DNA of 64,000 nt from Megascapheus bottae (GCA_024803745.1 JANJXV010000004.1:46251358-46315357), one strand, 5' to 3'. Counted from the first letter of the stretch, positions 1 through 12,558 are shown. Translations and numbers: made by a program. The notes: generated from the letters alone by a model not told the origin.

Positions 1-168
1 TGTAAGAGATAACCAAAGATTTGGAGAGCCAATCAGCCCAAACAGTAATACCGGGGTGCTGTCAAGGCACCTGTAAAGAAATAACATCTCAACTTTTTAA
101 AGAAATGTATTAGTGATTACAATCCTCAATCTTTTGATTTTGTGGGAAATAAAAATATGTTCCTAAGT

Positions 169-397
169 TGAGCACTGGTAGCTCATGACTGCAATGCTAA
201 CTACTGAGAATCTTAGTTCAGGGCCAGCCCAGGCAGGAACATCTGTGAGACTTTTATCTTTAATTAACCACAAAAAAACTGGAAGTGCAGCTGAGCCTCA
301 GAGTGGTAGAGTACTAGTCTTCAATGAAAAACCTCAGGGATGGTGCCCAGGTCCTGAGGTCAAGTCCCACAAGCAACAGCAACAACAACAAAAAGAT
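169..397 (+). mobile_element. B1-ID composite SINE
   Basis: A B1-like left half (degenerate GGCTCATGCCTGTAAT-type start) is joined to the ID-like right half (GTGGTAGAGTACTAG ... CCTGAGGTCAAGTCCCAC) with an A/CAA-rich tail. It is flanked by a 9-bp direct repeat TTCCTAAGT (160-168 and 398-406), read as the target-site duplication. Confidence 0.8.
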
Positions 398-406
398 TTC
401 CTAAGT

Positions 407-979
407 GTGACAAATAAGAAATTGGAAAAATTGGTAGAAGTTAGTCATTGATAATGTTACAATGGAAGGGGCTGATGGGAATCACGTAGCAGAAGAAGTC
501 AACATCTGGGCTGTGCTACTTCAGTTATTTCCCTTTAAGTTATCGTTTCTTCATCTGTAAAACAGGAAACTTGTCTCCCATGCTTTCTCAGATCATTCTC
601 ACTATAAAGTACTCATTCTAGTGCTGCTTTATTGGCACTTGATTAAATCATATCCTCCCATTTTTATAATAGCTTAACACGTTGCTTTTCTTAGTATTAT
701 GGCAGAGGAGGGGAATTTTAACTTTTCTTTATTCATATCCTACCTTATTAAATGTAAATATGAGATAATATAGTAGAGTACAATACTTGTATCTAATCTT
801 AATATTCAATCTAGCCAGGTTTCAAAACATACAATCCCTAAAGTACACTTGTTACCATGAGGTTTGGTTACATTATTATTTATAAGAATAACCTATAAGA
901 GTATTAACCTGGAAGACAATATAACTGTCTAGTTTATAAATTCTTGAAGAATCTGGTATTCGATCTAACCTATAGAACT
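407..979. other. AT-rich intergenic DNA
   Basis: No gene, RNA or recognisable repeat is visible apart from ordinary AT-rich sequence. Confidence 0.5.
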
Positions 980-1655
980 ACATTTTAATTTTTTTCTGTT
1001 TTTTAGCACATTAATTATACTAAATATAGTAATGCTAAATATAATATACATTTTGATTGTGTTCTCTACCCATAATGTTCTCTTGCCCCTTCCTACTTCT
1101 TGATCCCTTTCCTCTTATCCGTAAGTCTTCTTTCTACTTCCTAGCCTTTATATGCATATATATATACATATATATGTATATTTATTTAGACTAGATTTCA
1201 CATATAAGAGATGTGTTCTTTTGAGTCTGCCTTATTTTACTTAACATGATGAGCTCTCATCCCATCTATTTTCCTGCAAACAGCATGATTTCATTCTTCT
1301 TTATAATACTTCATTGTGCATGTATCTCCCATTTTCTTTATCCATATGTCTTTTGTTGAGCACCTAAGCATAATGTATCTGTTGGTAATAGTATAGAAAT
1401 AAGCATGGAGGTGCAGGTAACTCTTTGCCTGTTCTTTTGATTTCTTTAGATATACAGGAATAGTATGGGTAATCCTATGTTAGTTCCATTTTTAGTTTTT
1501 TGAGAAACCTCTATACTAATTTCTATACAGACTGCACTAATTTATATTTCCAACAGTGTATAACGTTTCTTTGTCCATGCCTCCAACACAGCATTGACTG
1601 TTTTTTGTTTTCTTGATGATAGATACCTAATTTGGTGACATGAGATCTCAATTTT

Positions 1656-1853
1656 GTCTCCCCCCCCCCCCCCCGCCCTTGCTGGTCCTGGGGCTTGAAC
1701 TCAGGGCCTGGGCACTGTCCCTGAGCTTCTTTTCCTGAAGGCCAGAGCACTGTTCCAGCCTTGTCTATGTATGTGGTACTGAGGAATTGAACCTGGGTCT
1801 TCCATGCATGCTAGGCAAACACTCTACCGCTAAGCCACATTCCCAGCCCCTTT
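1656..1853 (-). mobile_element. ID-derived dimeric SINE (IDL-Geo-like)
   Basis: An antisense copy: GGGGCTTGAACTCAGGGCCT near 1689, then TATGTGGTACTGAGGAATTG, ending CATTCCCAGCCCC. The tail has become a C-rich run (about 1662-1676). It is inserted in the old L1. Confidence 0.8.
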
Positions 1854-2160
1854 TGTACCATTCTTTTGAAGAGATCAAAGTTTCTGAAAATTCTGTTTTC
1901 CCTTCACGCAGGATATGTGTTATCACTTTACTAATGAAAACGAAACTTTTCCAAAAATAGTTTCACCAGTTTATACCTCCATCTGTAATGTTAATGACTT
2001 TCTCTCTTTGTTTTACAGTCTTACTTGATATTTTTACCTTTATTACTTTTGACAGTCTGTAGGATGTACAGTGGTGTTTCACTATTTTATTTTGCATTGA
2101 TCTCACTGAAACAAGGCTAATCTTTCTTCTTACATTTGATGGCCATTAGGATATTTCTTG

Positions 2161-2359
2161 GGGCGGGGGGGGGGGGCTAGTGGTAGAGTGCTTGCCTAGC
2201 ATGCACGAAGATCCAGGTTCGATTCCTTGGTACCACATACATAGAAAAAAAGCCAGAAATGGTGCTGAGGCTCAAGTGGTAGAGCTCTCGCCTTGAGAAA
2301 GGCCAAGGACAGTGCTCAGGCCCTGAGCTCAAGCCCAGGACTGGCAAAAAAAAAAAAAA
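2161..2359 (+). mobile_element. ID-derived dimeric SINE, first of a tandem pair
   Basis: It contains CTAGTGGTAGAGTGCTTGCC, GGTTCGATTCCTTGGTACCA and CCTGAGCTCAAGCCCAGGAC, plus a poly-A tail. The 11-bp GATATTTCTTG precedes (2150-2160) and follows (2360-2370) it. The head has a G-run expansion. Confidence 0.9.
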
Positions 2360-2370
2360 GATATTTCTTG

Positions 2371-2565
2371 GGGCCGGGAGTTTGGCTTATTGCTAGAGTG
2401 CTTGCCTAGCATGAACAAAGACCTGGGTTCGATTCCTCGGTAGCACGTACATAGAAAAAAGCTGGAAATAGTGCTGTGGCTCAAGTGGTAGAGCAATAGC
2501 CTTGAGATACCACAAGAACAGTGCCCAGGCCCTGAGTTCAAGGCCCAAGACTGGCAAAGAAAAAA
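2371..2565 (+). mobile_element. ID-derived dimeric SINE, second of a tandem pair
   Basis: It starts directly after the GATATTTCTTG repeat that ends the previous SINE and is followed by a diverged third copy (GTTATTTCTTTT, 2566-2577). It is same family and same orientation as its neighbour. Confidence 0.9.
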
Positions 2566-3079
2566 GTTATTTCTTTTCACAAAGAAGATACTGTGCTAAA
2601 TAAGGTTTGGTTTGTATTTTCTTCATGGCTAAAAATATGGAAAAATTCTTGTACAGGCAAAAAAGAGAATGATTTTTGTTCCATTCTTGTTTATAGATTC
2701 TATATGTGGCTTTCCAGGTTTCCCAGCATGATTTGATAAAGATGTCTTTTCCCCAATGTAAGTTTTTGGCATTTTGCCAAGAAGTAGATGGCTCTAATTG
2801 CTACCTAATTTGATTTTTGGGTGTCTTCTATTCTGTTTTGTTAATCCACATGACTCTATGACAATATCATACTTATTCCCCTCTATACATCAACAACTAG
2901 TCAAAATCTGCTCTTTTATTTAGAACACTTATGACTCTTTGAAACACTGTGTATTTGTTTTATCCACCTCTCTACATAAAGCTAGATAAACACAATGACT
3001 TCATTTAGTGCTGGTCTTAAATTAATATCTGGCATATAATAGCTAGCTATTTAGTAAGTATTTGTTGAACAAAAGATTA

Positions 3080-4470
3080 ACTACAGCTTGGCCTACTCTC
3101 AGTACAAGACAAAACTATTACAATCCACATTTTATAAATTAGCCAATGTTTTTAAAGGTACTTGTATTTTCCCTTAATTTCCCATCAATTTTGAAAGCCA
3201 TTGTGTTACTTTCAGATTTATCATCCTTTTCACAAATTCTGTTCTTCCCATGTTTTCCTAGTCTGTTTTTGAATTACATGTAACACTTTATTTTGAATTA
3301 TGGCAATTTAAAGTTGACATTTAATTTCACCAAGTTATAATTACTTAGTTGAAATATGAAACCCCTACTATGAATTCCATGTTAGTGAAAGACATCAGAT
3401 TTGCATTCCTGTTTAACTGGTACTTCATAGAACCCACATCTGAGATCAGTATGCAGATGTGTAATAACTCAGGATTTCCTCTTGAAAAACATACCTTTCC
3501 TCTTGATTAAAAATGAGAGGATCTCTTGTCCCTCAGTATTCTCTGTACATACCCTCTAAAACTATTGACAGTGACAAATGATTTTTCAGCACATAATTCC
3601 GTGTGCCTGGAACAGGCCTAAACTTGAAACTGAAGGCAAAAAATCATGTATATACATGTATTTCCAAAGAAATGAAACTCAACACCAAACAGTCACGAGC
3701 CCAGAATATTCTCTAAATGGTCATTAACTAATTTAAAGTCAAAAATGGGATTATGGAATTTCTTCAGTTTAATCTAAGAACAATCTGCTTCTCCCAAATC
3801 ACACATTCCACTCTATAGCGAGTAGACTTATCCGAAATTCCTATGAACGATCCCAGCTGCTACTTCCATAACCATTCCTGATGGTAAATTGATTACATTA
3901 GAACCATCCAACATGGAATATGACTCATTTTTTTCTGGGATAGGCATTTACTCCAGGTTTAGATTTACCTTCCCTGTAAGCATTGTCTCTGCATCTGTAG
4001 TTATAGAATGCCTTACCTGTCATCATTATTATCCGCATAGCATTACTTCTGATCAGGTAACTTACTTCACAATACATGGTGTCAGGGGCATGGAATTTAC
4101 TGATTTCACATTTCTTCACCATTCTGAAGTAAGCTAGTATGTTGAAATGACCTTTTGAAAGGCCACTTCGTAAGGTAACACTTTGAATGGCTGGGGCAAA
4201 GTTCTGTTGTAAGTTGTAAATGTTCTCAAGGAATGTCCAGTACTGGTGTTATTTTTTCCATACCCAGGATTCAGATCTAGCAGCCAAGGGTGACAATAGG
4301 AGTAGCACCCCCTAATATTACTCTTAGTGACCCATTTGCTGCATGTTTTTCTTCTGTTCCTGAAGCTTGATAATGGGGAGAACTTGATTTGAGTCATCTT
4401 ATTTGTCAACTTGGCTGAACTACCAATTACACAGATATTGGGGTCAAACATTTTGGAGGTTTCTGTGTTT
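3080..4470. other. Intergenic DNA without recognised features
   Basis: The stretch is AT-rich single-copy-looking DNA. A weak L2/MIR-like phrase (TATTTGTTGAACAAAAG) lies just before it at about 3058-3075. Short reading frames at 3889-4451 show no recognisable protein. Confidence 0.45.
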
Positions 4471-4484
4471 ATGTAAGACTAATA

Positions 4485-4640
4485 TGATCAGGCATGAGCA
4501 CAAATTTAAAATCCTAATTACTCAAGAGGTTGACTGAGGTGGCCAGATCACCTGAGATTAGACTTGGTACTGCTACAAGACCTAGTCTCAAAAGAGACAA
4601 CCAACAACAACAACAACAACAACAAACAACAAATTTCAAC
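4485..4640 (+). mobile_element. B1-like SINE fragment
   Basis: A diverged B1 body (ATCCTAATTACTCAAGAGG ... CTAGTCTCAAAAGAGAC) ends in a (CAA)n tail at about 4600-4632. Confidence 0.65.
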
Positions 4641-4768
4641 TGGAAAATTGTGAGTAATGCAGATTGATCATAATATAGTTGGGTGGCATCCAATCATTTG
4701 CCAGTCAACAGACATGCTAAAGTCCATGATGTATGTTGTGCCTTTGAGATGTAGCCATCATAGGGTTT

Positions 4769-4961
4769 GGGGTTTGTTGGGATTTTTGCCAGTCCTGGAC
4801 TTGGGCTCAGAGCCTGCGCATGGTCCTTGGGTTTTTCCTCAAGGCTAGAGCTCTACCACTTGAGCCACAGCACCACTTATGGCTTTTTTCTATGTATGTG
4901 ATACATAGGAATTGAACCCAGGTCTTTGTGCATGCTAGGCAAGCACTAGGCTGGCCTGCCG
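4769..4961 (-). mobile_element. ID-derived dimeric SINE
   Basis: An antisense copy (TTGCCAGTCCTGGACTTGGG ... GTGCATGCTAGGCAAGCACT) is flanked by the 11-bp direct repeat TCATAGGGTTT (4758-4768 and 4962-4972). Confidence 0.88.
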
Positions 4962-4974
4962 TCATAGGGTTTTA

Positions 4975-5680
4975 AGTGTGTTGCTACAAACAACTAATTT
5001 TTAATCATTGTTCTTTTGTAGCACTTATGCTTTTTTATTAACTTGAGATCCAAGTTATTTCAATTAAATACTTTTATCACTGCAACTATTTTCACTTTAT
5101 AAGCTAACATAATGCTTATGTACAATAAAACTCATAAATGTTTCCAGTAATAGAAACTAAATTTCTTCTAGAAAGTATGTTTGTATATAGTATCTGTAGG
5201 CTGAGTACCACATGAGGAAGGAAAATAAAAGACTTAAATATTTTGGTGATCACAGTCATTAAATCCATTATTTATAAAACTGGGCCACAGGAAAAAAATA
5301 CAAATGGTATACTTTTAGCCATTTCTAAAACTTCTGTGAGGTTCTATGGGGCTGTTTACAAATAAAAGAAATGAGGGTATTGCATTAGTAGGCTTTCTAC
5401 AAGAAAAAAAAAGCAATTTTTGAAGTTCCTTAAAGGACAAAAGATAATGGATGTTTTTATAGTTTGCATCTAGACTAACTCTATTAGCATCATTAGTAGT
5501 AATGTATTCCAGAAGCCATTTACTATAATTATGTAGATAGTATTTTTTGTCAAGAATGTTCTGGAATTTTCAAATAAATACATTTTTTCAGCTAAAATCT
5601 TTTAACCTAAGAATTGTTTCATAGAAAGGTTTAGTCCTTCTGTAGTAAGAGATAGTCCTTTAGTTTGGGGTCAACATATA

Positions 5681-5722
<42 letters not shown>

Positions 5723-6310
5723 TATATATATATGATACCATTGCTAGCCTAAAAGAAAAACATAGTCAATCCTTTTCCTTTTTTCCTTGTTTTTAAAATT
5801 TTTCCAAATTCGGCCATATTTTAATACTTTTTTGAACCGCTGTCCTGACATTCTCAGGGAAAACCTTTCTCTCTGACTCTCAGGTTGTATTCCGTGGGCA
5901 GGTCTTGATTTATTGGTTTTTGGGGTTGGCATGTGAATGGAATAAGCAGAAACAGCATTACCACCACCACTAACAATAACAACAATAATGCCCTCCACAG
6001 TGATTATTTAAAGAGGTGGGCAATAAAATTAGTTCTGCATCCCTGGTAAAATTCCTTTAATCTGGAGCTACTGGACATACATAATATGAGCCTTCTATAC
6101 CAAATCAAGCAAGCAGTCACCAGAATGAACTTACGTTCCAGGAGATGAAGAGAAATTACAGCTATATGATTACATTGTCCTTTGGTGCAAATCTTATCAG
6201 AAGTCTTTATCATCCACTGAATTGCTTCTCATAGTGCTTTTCATGTTAAGTTGTTTGGTTTTTGTTTCAATTACTTGAAAATAGAAGAGCCCTAACAATC
6301 ATTACTAGTC
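4975..6310. other. AT-rich intergenic DNA
   Basis: No gene or interspersed repeat was recognised apart from the TA/CA microsatellite at 5684-5733. Confidence 0.45.
5684..5733. repeat. (TA)n/(CA)n microsatellite
   Basis: Alternating AT with a short ACACACA interruption; about 50 bp. Confidence 0.95.
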
Positions 6311-6311
6311 A

Positions 6312-6435
6312 TATATAACTTTTTTCTTGAGACAGGTCTCACTCTGTAGCCCAGGCTGGCCTTTAACTCTCAATCCCCTTGCTTTCAATCTCCTAAATAC
6401 TGGAATTATACACATGCATCACCATATCTATTCAT
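6312..6435 (-). mobile_element. B1 SINE, antisense
   Basis: The B1 signature on the minus strand: TTGAGACAGGTCTCACTCTG, TAGCCCAGGCTGGC and TACTGGAATTATACACATGC. Confidence 0.8.
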
Positions 6436-6552
6436 ATATTATTTATATAGTACTATTTTAATTCTTCCTCCCATCCATCTTAAAGAGCCTTTAAATGCTG
6501 AGTTTAAGTGTGAACTGTTACTGCTAAGACTTTCCTTAAAAATTTCTTCATA

Positions 6553-6748
6553 GGGTGGGAGTTTAGCCTAGTTGTGGAGTGCTTGGCTAGCATACACAAA
6601 GGCCTGGGTTTGATTCCTCAGTACCACACACATAGAAAAAAGGCCAGAAATGGTGCTGTGGCTCAACTGGTAGAGCTCTATCCCTGAGAAAGCCCAAGGA
6701 CAGTGCCCAGGCCCTGAGTTCAAGGCTCAGAACTGGCAAAAAAAAATT
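6553..6748 (+). mobile_element. ID-derived dimeric SINE
   Basis: TTTAGCCTAGTTGTGGAGTG ... GTTTGATTCCTCAGTACCAC ... AGGCTCAGAACTGGC plus A-tail. The flanks TTTCTTCAT / ATTCCTTTAT are only loosely similar. Confidence 0.85.
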
Positions 6749-7150
6749 CCTTTATGACTTTGCCTGTGATATGAATATGCTGTATCTACAGCATAAAGTT
6801 ATTCACATGATATTTAGGTTGTTTGTCATTGTAACTGTACCAACAAATTGTACATCTAAAAGTAATAATGATATATATTTTTATATAATTTAGTGGCTTT
6901 GGGCACTTACTGTTTTTCTTGCCTAAGTGTGAATAGTCATTTCCATGGCTGCATTTTCTCAGACTTCAGCAGGACTTCTGATGGGAGGAGTATCAAACCT
7001 CATTCAAGAGGCATGGGACGTATGTGACCATCTTTGAGAACACTGAACTGTTGGGTGTCATTTATAATTGGAAGAAATGAATGTACCATTTGATTCACAA
7101 ATCTCCAAGTTCCTTTGTGTAACTCTTCCTAACCATTTGATACCTATGAA

Positions 7151-7152
<2 letters not shown>

Positions 7153-7195
<43 letters not shown>
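7153..7195. repeat. (CA)n microsatellite
   Basis: About 43 bp of pure AC repeat. Confidence 0.98.
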
Positions 7196-7197
<2 letters not shown>

Positions 7198-7211
7198 ATT
7201 CACTGGGAATT

Positions 7212-7443
7212 AAATTTTGGGGGGGGTCATGGGGCTTGAACTTGGCCTGGGCACTGTCCCTGTGCTCTCCAGCTCAAGGCTACCGCCCTACCCTTGAGCC
7301 AAGCTCCACTTTCTATTTTCTAGGAGTTAATTGGAGATAGGAGTCTAAGGTCCTTTAGTGCCAGGGATGGCTTTGAACCACAATCCTCAGATTTCAGCCT
7401 CCTGAGTAGCTAGGATTATAGGCGTGAACCACCTTACCTGGCT
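7212..7443 (-). mobile_element. B1-ID composite SINE, antisense
   Basis: GGTCATGGGGCTTGAACTTG (ID half), then TTAATTGGAGATAGGAGTCT, then CAGCCTCCTGAGTAGCTAGG (B1 half). Confidence 0.85.
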
Positions 7444-7828
7444 GGTAAATATTTCTGGTGTAACTTTTAGGATGTAATTATAGATAAGTAAATACACATA
7501 TATGCATGTCTACTTTTTTCTCATTTATACAATTGAGCTAAGGTTTTGTATAGGCACAAACACAGGGCTGAGAAGAATGATGGTAAATAGAGCTTGCCTA
7601 CCATGTGTAAGATTAGGTTCAATCCTCTGTATGGCATAAAAAAGACATAATGTGTGGGGGGGGTGATTAGTATCATTTTTATTTTATTCTCTATTATTTC
7701 CATTTTTGAATACATAAGTACCTTGAAAGACCAATATAGATCTTTGTACCAAAACATCACATTATGGAAATCTAGTAAGTATAGCAGTATAGGCACACCT
7801 TCTTTTGCACTTGAAAATTTGAAATTTT

Positions 7829-8019
7829 TTTCCAGTCCTGGGGCTTGAACTCAGGGCATGGGCACTGTCCTTAAACACTTTTTGCTCAAGGCTAGCGCTC
7901 TGCCACTTGAGCCACAGCACCACTTCCAGCTTTTTCTGTGTATGTGGTTCTGGGGAATTGAACTCAGGGCTTTGTGCATGCTAGGTGAGCATGCTACCAC
8001 TAGGCCACGCTCACAGCCC
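7829..8019 (-). mobile_element. ID-derived dimeric SINE, antisense
   Basis: CCAGTCCTGGGGCTTGAACT through CCACTAGGCCACGCTCACAG. A second, younger copy follows immediately. Confidence 0.88.
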
Positions 8020-8223
8020 TTGCTTTTTTTTTTTTTTTTGCCAGTCCTGGGCTTGAGCTCAGGGCCTGAGCACTGTCCTTGGACTTTCTCAAGGCTAGAG
8101 CTCTACCACTTGAGCCTCAGCACCACTTCCAGCTTTTTTCTATGTATGTGGTACCGAGGAATCGAACCCAGGTCTTCGTGCATGCTAGGCAAGCACTCTA
8201 CCACTAGGCCAAACTCCCGGCCC
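8020..8223 (-). mobile_element. ID-derived dimeric SINE, antisense, inserted in L1 tail
   Basis: A well-preserved copy begins with a poly-T (8026-8039) and ends CTAGGCCAAACTCCCGGCCC. The flanks CCCTTGC / CCCTTGC look like the target duplication, placing it in the T-rich (poly-A) end of the antisense L1 that follows. Confidence 0.88.
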
Positions 8224-9700
8224 CCTTGCATTTTTTTAAACTATATTTTATTGTCAGAGTAACATATAGAGGGGTTACAGTTACAGTCATCAGATAGTGG
8301 GTATATTATTTCTTGAACATTGTTACACTTTCTCATGTTTTTCTCCCACTTTCCCTCCTCCGACCCCCCACTCATCTTGTTTTTCCCTTACCTTCTCTTT
8401 TTCAAATAAACAAATAAATGTATATACGATATACCAGGTAACAAAATCCCATAAGGGGAAAAAAAGAGAAATCCCATAAGGGGAAAAACTTAGAAAAGAA
8501 ATAACTTCACATAGTACATTAAGAAAGATAAACTTTTTGTTTCCATATCCTAGAGTTCATTTCGATTAGTCTCATCCTATATGGCCCTATGTACGTAGAT
8601 TTTGAGCTATTGTGATCCTCTGCCAGCAGGATCCTAGATGTGTATTAATTATTACAAATGGGGGAAAACATGGAGTCTGTGTGTCTTTGGGTCTGGCTTA
8701 CTTCAGTTAATATGATTTTTTCCATGTCTCCATTTCCTTATGAATGGGACAAGGTCATTCTTTCTGATGGCAGCATAAAATTCAATTGTGTATAAGTACC
8801 ACATCTTCTTGATCCATTCATCTACTGAGGGACATCTAGGGTGGTTCTATATCTTAACTCTGATAAATATTGCTGCAATGAACATCATTGTGCTAGTAGC
8901 TTTAGTATGGCCTTGTTTCTGGATGATTGGGTAAATGCCAAGGAGTGGAATTGCTGGATCCCTAGAGGAGCTCTTAGTTTAGTCTTTTGAGGAATCGCCA
9001 TACTGCTTTTCTTAGTGGTTGAACAAGTTTACACTCCCACCAACAGTGTAGTAGTGATCCCTCCTGGCCACATCCCTGCCAGCATCTGTTGGTATTAGAT
9101 TTCTTGATAATGGCCATTCTAACTGGAGTGAGGTGGAATCTTAGAGTTGTTTTGATTTGCATTTCTTTTATGGCCAGAGATGTTGAGCATTTCTTCATGT
9201 GTCTATAGGCCATTCTTACTTCCTCTTCAGAGAAGTCTCTCTTTAAGTCTTTAGCCTAACTTTTAATGGGATGGTTGTTTCTTTGAGGATTTGTTTTTAA
9301 GAGATTCTTTTTTTTTTTAGCTGTAGGTATATTTTAGAGCTGAGGCCCTTGTCTGTATGGCTAGTGAAGATCTTCTCCCGCTCTGTGGGCTTTCTATTTA
9401 ACTTGCTAGCTATGTCTTTTGCTATACAGAATCTCTGCAATTGAATGTCAACCCATTTTTCCAGACTTTCTTTAATTTGTTGTCTTTCTGGGCCTTTATT
9501 AAGAAAGTTTTGACCTGTGCCAAGGAGACCAAGTGTATCCCATATCTCCCATTCCTTCCTGTAAAGTTTTCAGAGTATCTGCTTTTACCTCCAGGTCTTT
9601 GATGCATTTGGCGTTAATTCTGGTGCAGGGCAACATACAAAAATCCACCTATAGTTTTCTATAGTTACTTAGCCAATTCTGTGATCACCACTAATTAAAA
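8224..9700 (-). mobile_element. 5'-truncated L1, antisense, with ORF2 remnant
   Basis: On the minus strand: L1 3'UTR (8224-8560), then the ORF2 C-terminus. Translated pieces at 8974-9213 include the Cys/His motif [18 protein letters not shown], and the piece at 9422-9607 continues upstream. Frameshifts and stops break the frame. A 20-bp tandem repeat (AAATCCCATAAGGGGAAAAA) lies at 8444-8489. Confidence 0.9.
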
Positions 9701-9727
9701 TGTTTGGGGGGGTGTACGTTTGTTTGT

Positions 9728-9860
9728 TTTTGCCAATCCTGGGGCTTGAACTCAGGGCTTACTGTGCACTGTCCTTGAACTTTCTCCAGCCTAGTACTCT
9801 ACCACTTGAGCCACAGAATGATTTCCTGCTTTTTCTGTTTATGTGGTACCGAGGAAATGT
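9728..9860 (-). mobile_element. ID-derived SINE fragment, antisense
   Basis: It runs from TTGCCAATCCTGGGGCTTGA to GTGGTACCGAGGAA, then breaks off; the remaining part of the element is missing. Confidence 0.75.
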
Positions 9861-9884
9861 GGTTTATTTTGAAGTTTTATATCA

Positions 9885-10118
9885 GTTGGCACTAATTAGT
9901 CACACCTATAATTCAAACTACTCAGGAGGCTAAGATCTGAGCAACGAGGTTCAAATCCAGCCCAAGAAGGAAAGTCTGTGAAACTGTTATCACTAATTAG
10001 CTACCAAAATACTAGAAGTAGAGCTGTGGCCCCAAGTGGTAGAATGCTAGCCTTGAGCAAAAAGAAGCTCAGGGATAGTACTCAGGTTCTGAGTTCAAGT
10101 CCCATGACCAGCCAAAAA
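9885..10118 (+). mobile_element. B1-ID composite SINE
   Basis: Diverged left half (CACACCTATAATTCAAACTACTCAG-like) and right half CAAGTGGTAGAATGCTAGCC ... GAGTTCAAGTCCCATGACC. Confidence 0.8.
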
Positions 10119-10119
10119 G

Positions 10120-10780
10120 AGTTTTATATCACTCATATACTGTTTTAAAATATAAAAGACTCCTAAGGATACAGATTTATGTGTGAAAATATAAAGAAAT
10201 GTATGGCAATTGTAAACAATTGTTACCTCAGGTGCAGAAGAGAAAAAGTAACCAACTAGGAGCTAAACACACACGAGGAATGACATGTTGGCAAGGTTTT
10301 AGTTCTTAATCTGTGTGCTAGGCTTGCAGACCATTGCCATATTTTTCTTCACATCTTTTCATGTTAAATGCTTCAAAATTCTAAAGGATCTTGTACTTAT
10401 CATTTGATTAAGATACTTTTCAAATCTATGCCTACATAAAGCTCTTTCAGAAATGACCTTTTTTGTATTGGATTTTAAAATATTGCTTCCCTATCTCAAT
10501 TTCCAGAATCCAGTTTCCATGCAGTGCTATTTGATAATACCTTTCTCTCTTCCTTCAAATTTAAAAGATTACCCTAGTGCTGGCAGAAAGGCAAGCAGCC
10601 TCTGGCTTGACCTCCCCTGCAGACATGTAATTTCTAACTCAGACCAGTGGCCTCTCCTGGCTATAGTTTCACTTAGAATATATTTTTTACATAGTACCCT
10701 CATAAAATGTGTAGAGAAACAATGTGTTTATCTCTAAAAAATGCTTGACTCCCGAAGCCTTTAATTTACTTAACAAATTA
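10120..10780. other. Intergenic DNA
   Basis: No gene recognised. An open frame at 10453-10737 has no recognisable protein character. Confidence 0.4.
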
Positions 10781-11081
10781 GAGCTAAACTTTGGCACATA
10801 TAGTATTCTCTATACCAATTCATCCATTAGGAGACAGGTTAATTTCATATCTTAAATTTGGTGAGGAATAAACATGGGAGGGAAGATATTTCTGCAATAA
10901 GTCAACTGTATTTCTTTTGGCATATATCTAAGTAAGTTTGTTTGATTGTAGTATGTAATTAGTTTGAGGAAACTCCACACTGTTATCCATAGTGGTTGAA
11001 TTAATTGAAATTCCTACCAAAAGTATTCAAGGATTATTTTCTTCTCAGCATTTATTAACTTTAGACATTTTTTAATTGTAG

Positions 11082-11277
11082 TTCCTGGGGCTTGAACTCG
11101 GGTCCTGGGCACTGTCCTTGAGCTTTTCTTACACAAGGGAGCCACAACTTCACTTCTGGTTTTTGGGTGGTTCATTGGAGGAACAACTTTTCCTGCCTGG
11201 CTAGGTTTGAACTATTATCCTCAAATCTCAGCCTCCTGAGTAACTAAGATTACAGGCATAAGTCACCAATGCCCAGA
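11082..11277 (-). mobile_element. B1-ID composite SINE, antisense
   Basis: CCTGGGGCTTGAACTCGGGT ... CTCAGCCTCCTGAGTAACTA ... AGTCACCAATGCCCAG. Confidence 0.85.
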
Positions 11278-12118
11278 TCTTTTAACTTTTTGGTACTAGC
11301 TGTTTTAGCAAATCTGATGTGGTATCTCCTTGTGATTTTATTTTGCATTTTCTTGATAATTAGTGATATTGAACTTCTGTTTTCATGTATGTGTCAGACA
11401 TTTGTATATTCACTATTGAAAAAATGTCTGTTTATATTGTTTGCCCATTTTAATGATCTTAAGATTGTTTAAGTTCTTTATGTATATTGGATATTAATCC
11501 CATTTCAAATAGGGGTTTTTAAGTGTTTTCTTTTGTGAAATAGGTTGTCTCTTCATTCTACTTATTGCTCCTTTTTGCAGTATGGCAATTTTTACTTTTT
11601 ATGTAAATTCAGCAGTATGTATTTGTTTTGTTGACATGTTTTTAAGGGTATTTAAAAACCACTATCAAGAAGTCTTCTTAAATCTTCTACTAGTAGTTTA
11701 ACTGCTTCAAGTTTTATTTGTAAATCATGAGCTGGGTCTATCTAATGACAAAGTACCTGTCTAGCATGTGTAAAGTTTTTAATTCACTTTTAATTGAGTT
11801 TTGTATATAGTATGATATTATGGTCCACTTTCATCCCTCTCCATCTGGATATTATTTTTCAAACTCCCTTTATTGAATACATTCTTTCTTCCATTGTGTT
11901 TCTTGATAATTCTATTGGGGATGAATTGACCATAAATACACAGATTTGTCTCTGGGATCTCCATTCTATTTCATCAGTCTATGTGTTTGTTTTTATTCCA
12001 GTACTGTGCTGTCTGAGTACTCTAAAAATACAAAGCTTCTTTTTTGCTCAATTGCTTTGTCTATATAGAATCTTTTGTGCTGCTGCATGCATCAAATTTT
12101 TTCTATAAAAATTTAATT

Positions 12119-12324
12119 GGTGCCAGTAATCCAAGCTACTCAGGAGGCTGAGGTCTGAGGATCATAGTTTGAAGCCAGTCCTGAACAGGAAAGTCCAAAC
12201 GACTCTGATCTCTAATTAAGAACCAAAAATGATGAAGTAGAGCTATGACCCCAGTTGTACAGCTTTAGTTTTGAGATGAGCAGCTCAGGAAGAGTACCTA
12301 GGCTCTGAGATCAAGCACGAGGAT

Positions 12325-12362
<38 letters not shown>
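12119..12362 (+). mobile_element. B1-ID composite SINE with CA tail
   Basis: TCCAAGCTACTCAGGAGGCT at the left, degenerate ID half at the right, and the tail converted to a (CA)n microsatellite (12328-12362). Confidence 0.82.
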
Positions 12363-12363
<1 letters not shown>

Positions 12364-12523
12364 AAACTCACCACTTGAATTTTAATAGCGATGTCAGTGA
12401 ATATATAGATTGGATAGGATGGACAGTTCAACAATATCAATTCTTCTAATACATGAACATGAGAAATACTTCCATTTGTGTCTTTATTGAAATATTTCCA
12501 TTTGTGTCTTTATTTACTTCCTT

Positions 12524-12529
<6 letters not shown>

Positions 12530-12558
<29 letters not shown>

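Larger units (their letters stand above)
980..2900 (-). mobile_element. Old L1 fragment, antisense, with SINE insertions
   Basis: The sequence reads as decayed L1 3'UTR and ORF2 3' part on the minus strand. The stretch at about 1220-1580 resembles the ORF2 C-terminal region, and the stretch at about 2690-2870 contains the classic fingers-palm section. Many stops and indels make it non-functional. Three SINEs (1656-1853, 2161-2359, 2371-2565) interrupt it. Confidence 0.7.

Noticed and set aside
2161..2240. tRNA-like sequence with A- and B-box-like motifs
   Set aside because: It is the tRNA-derived head of a SINE; the same sequence recurs through the window, and no intact cloverleaf gene is present.
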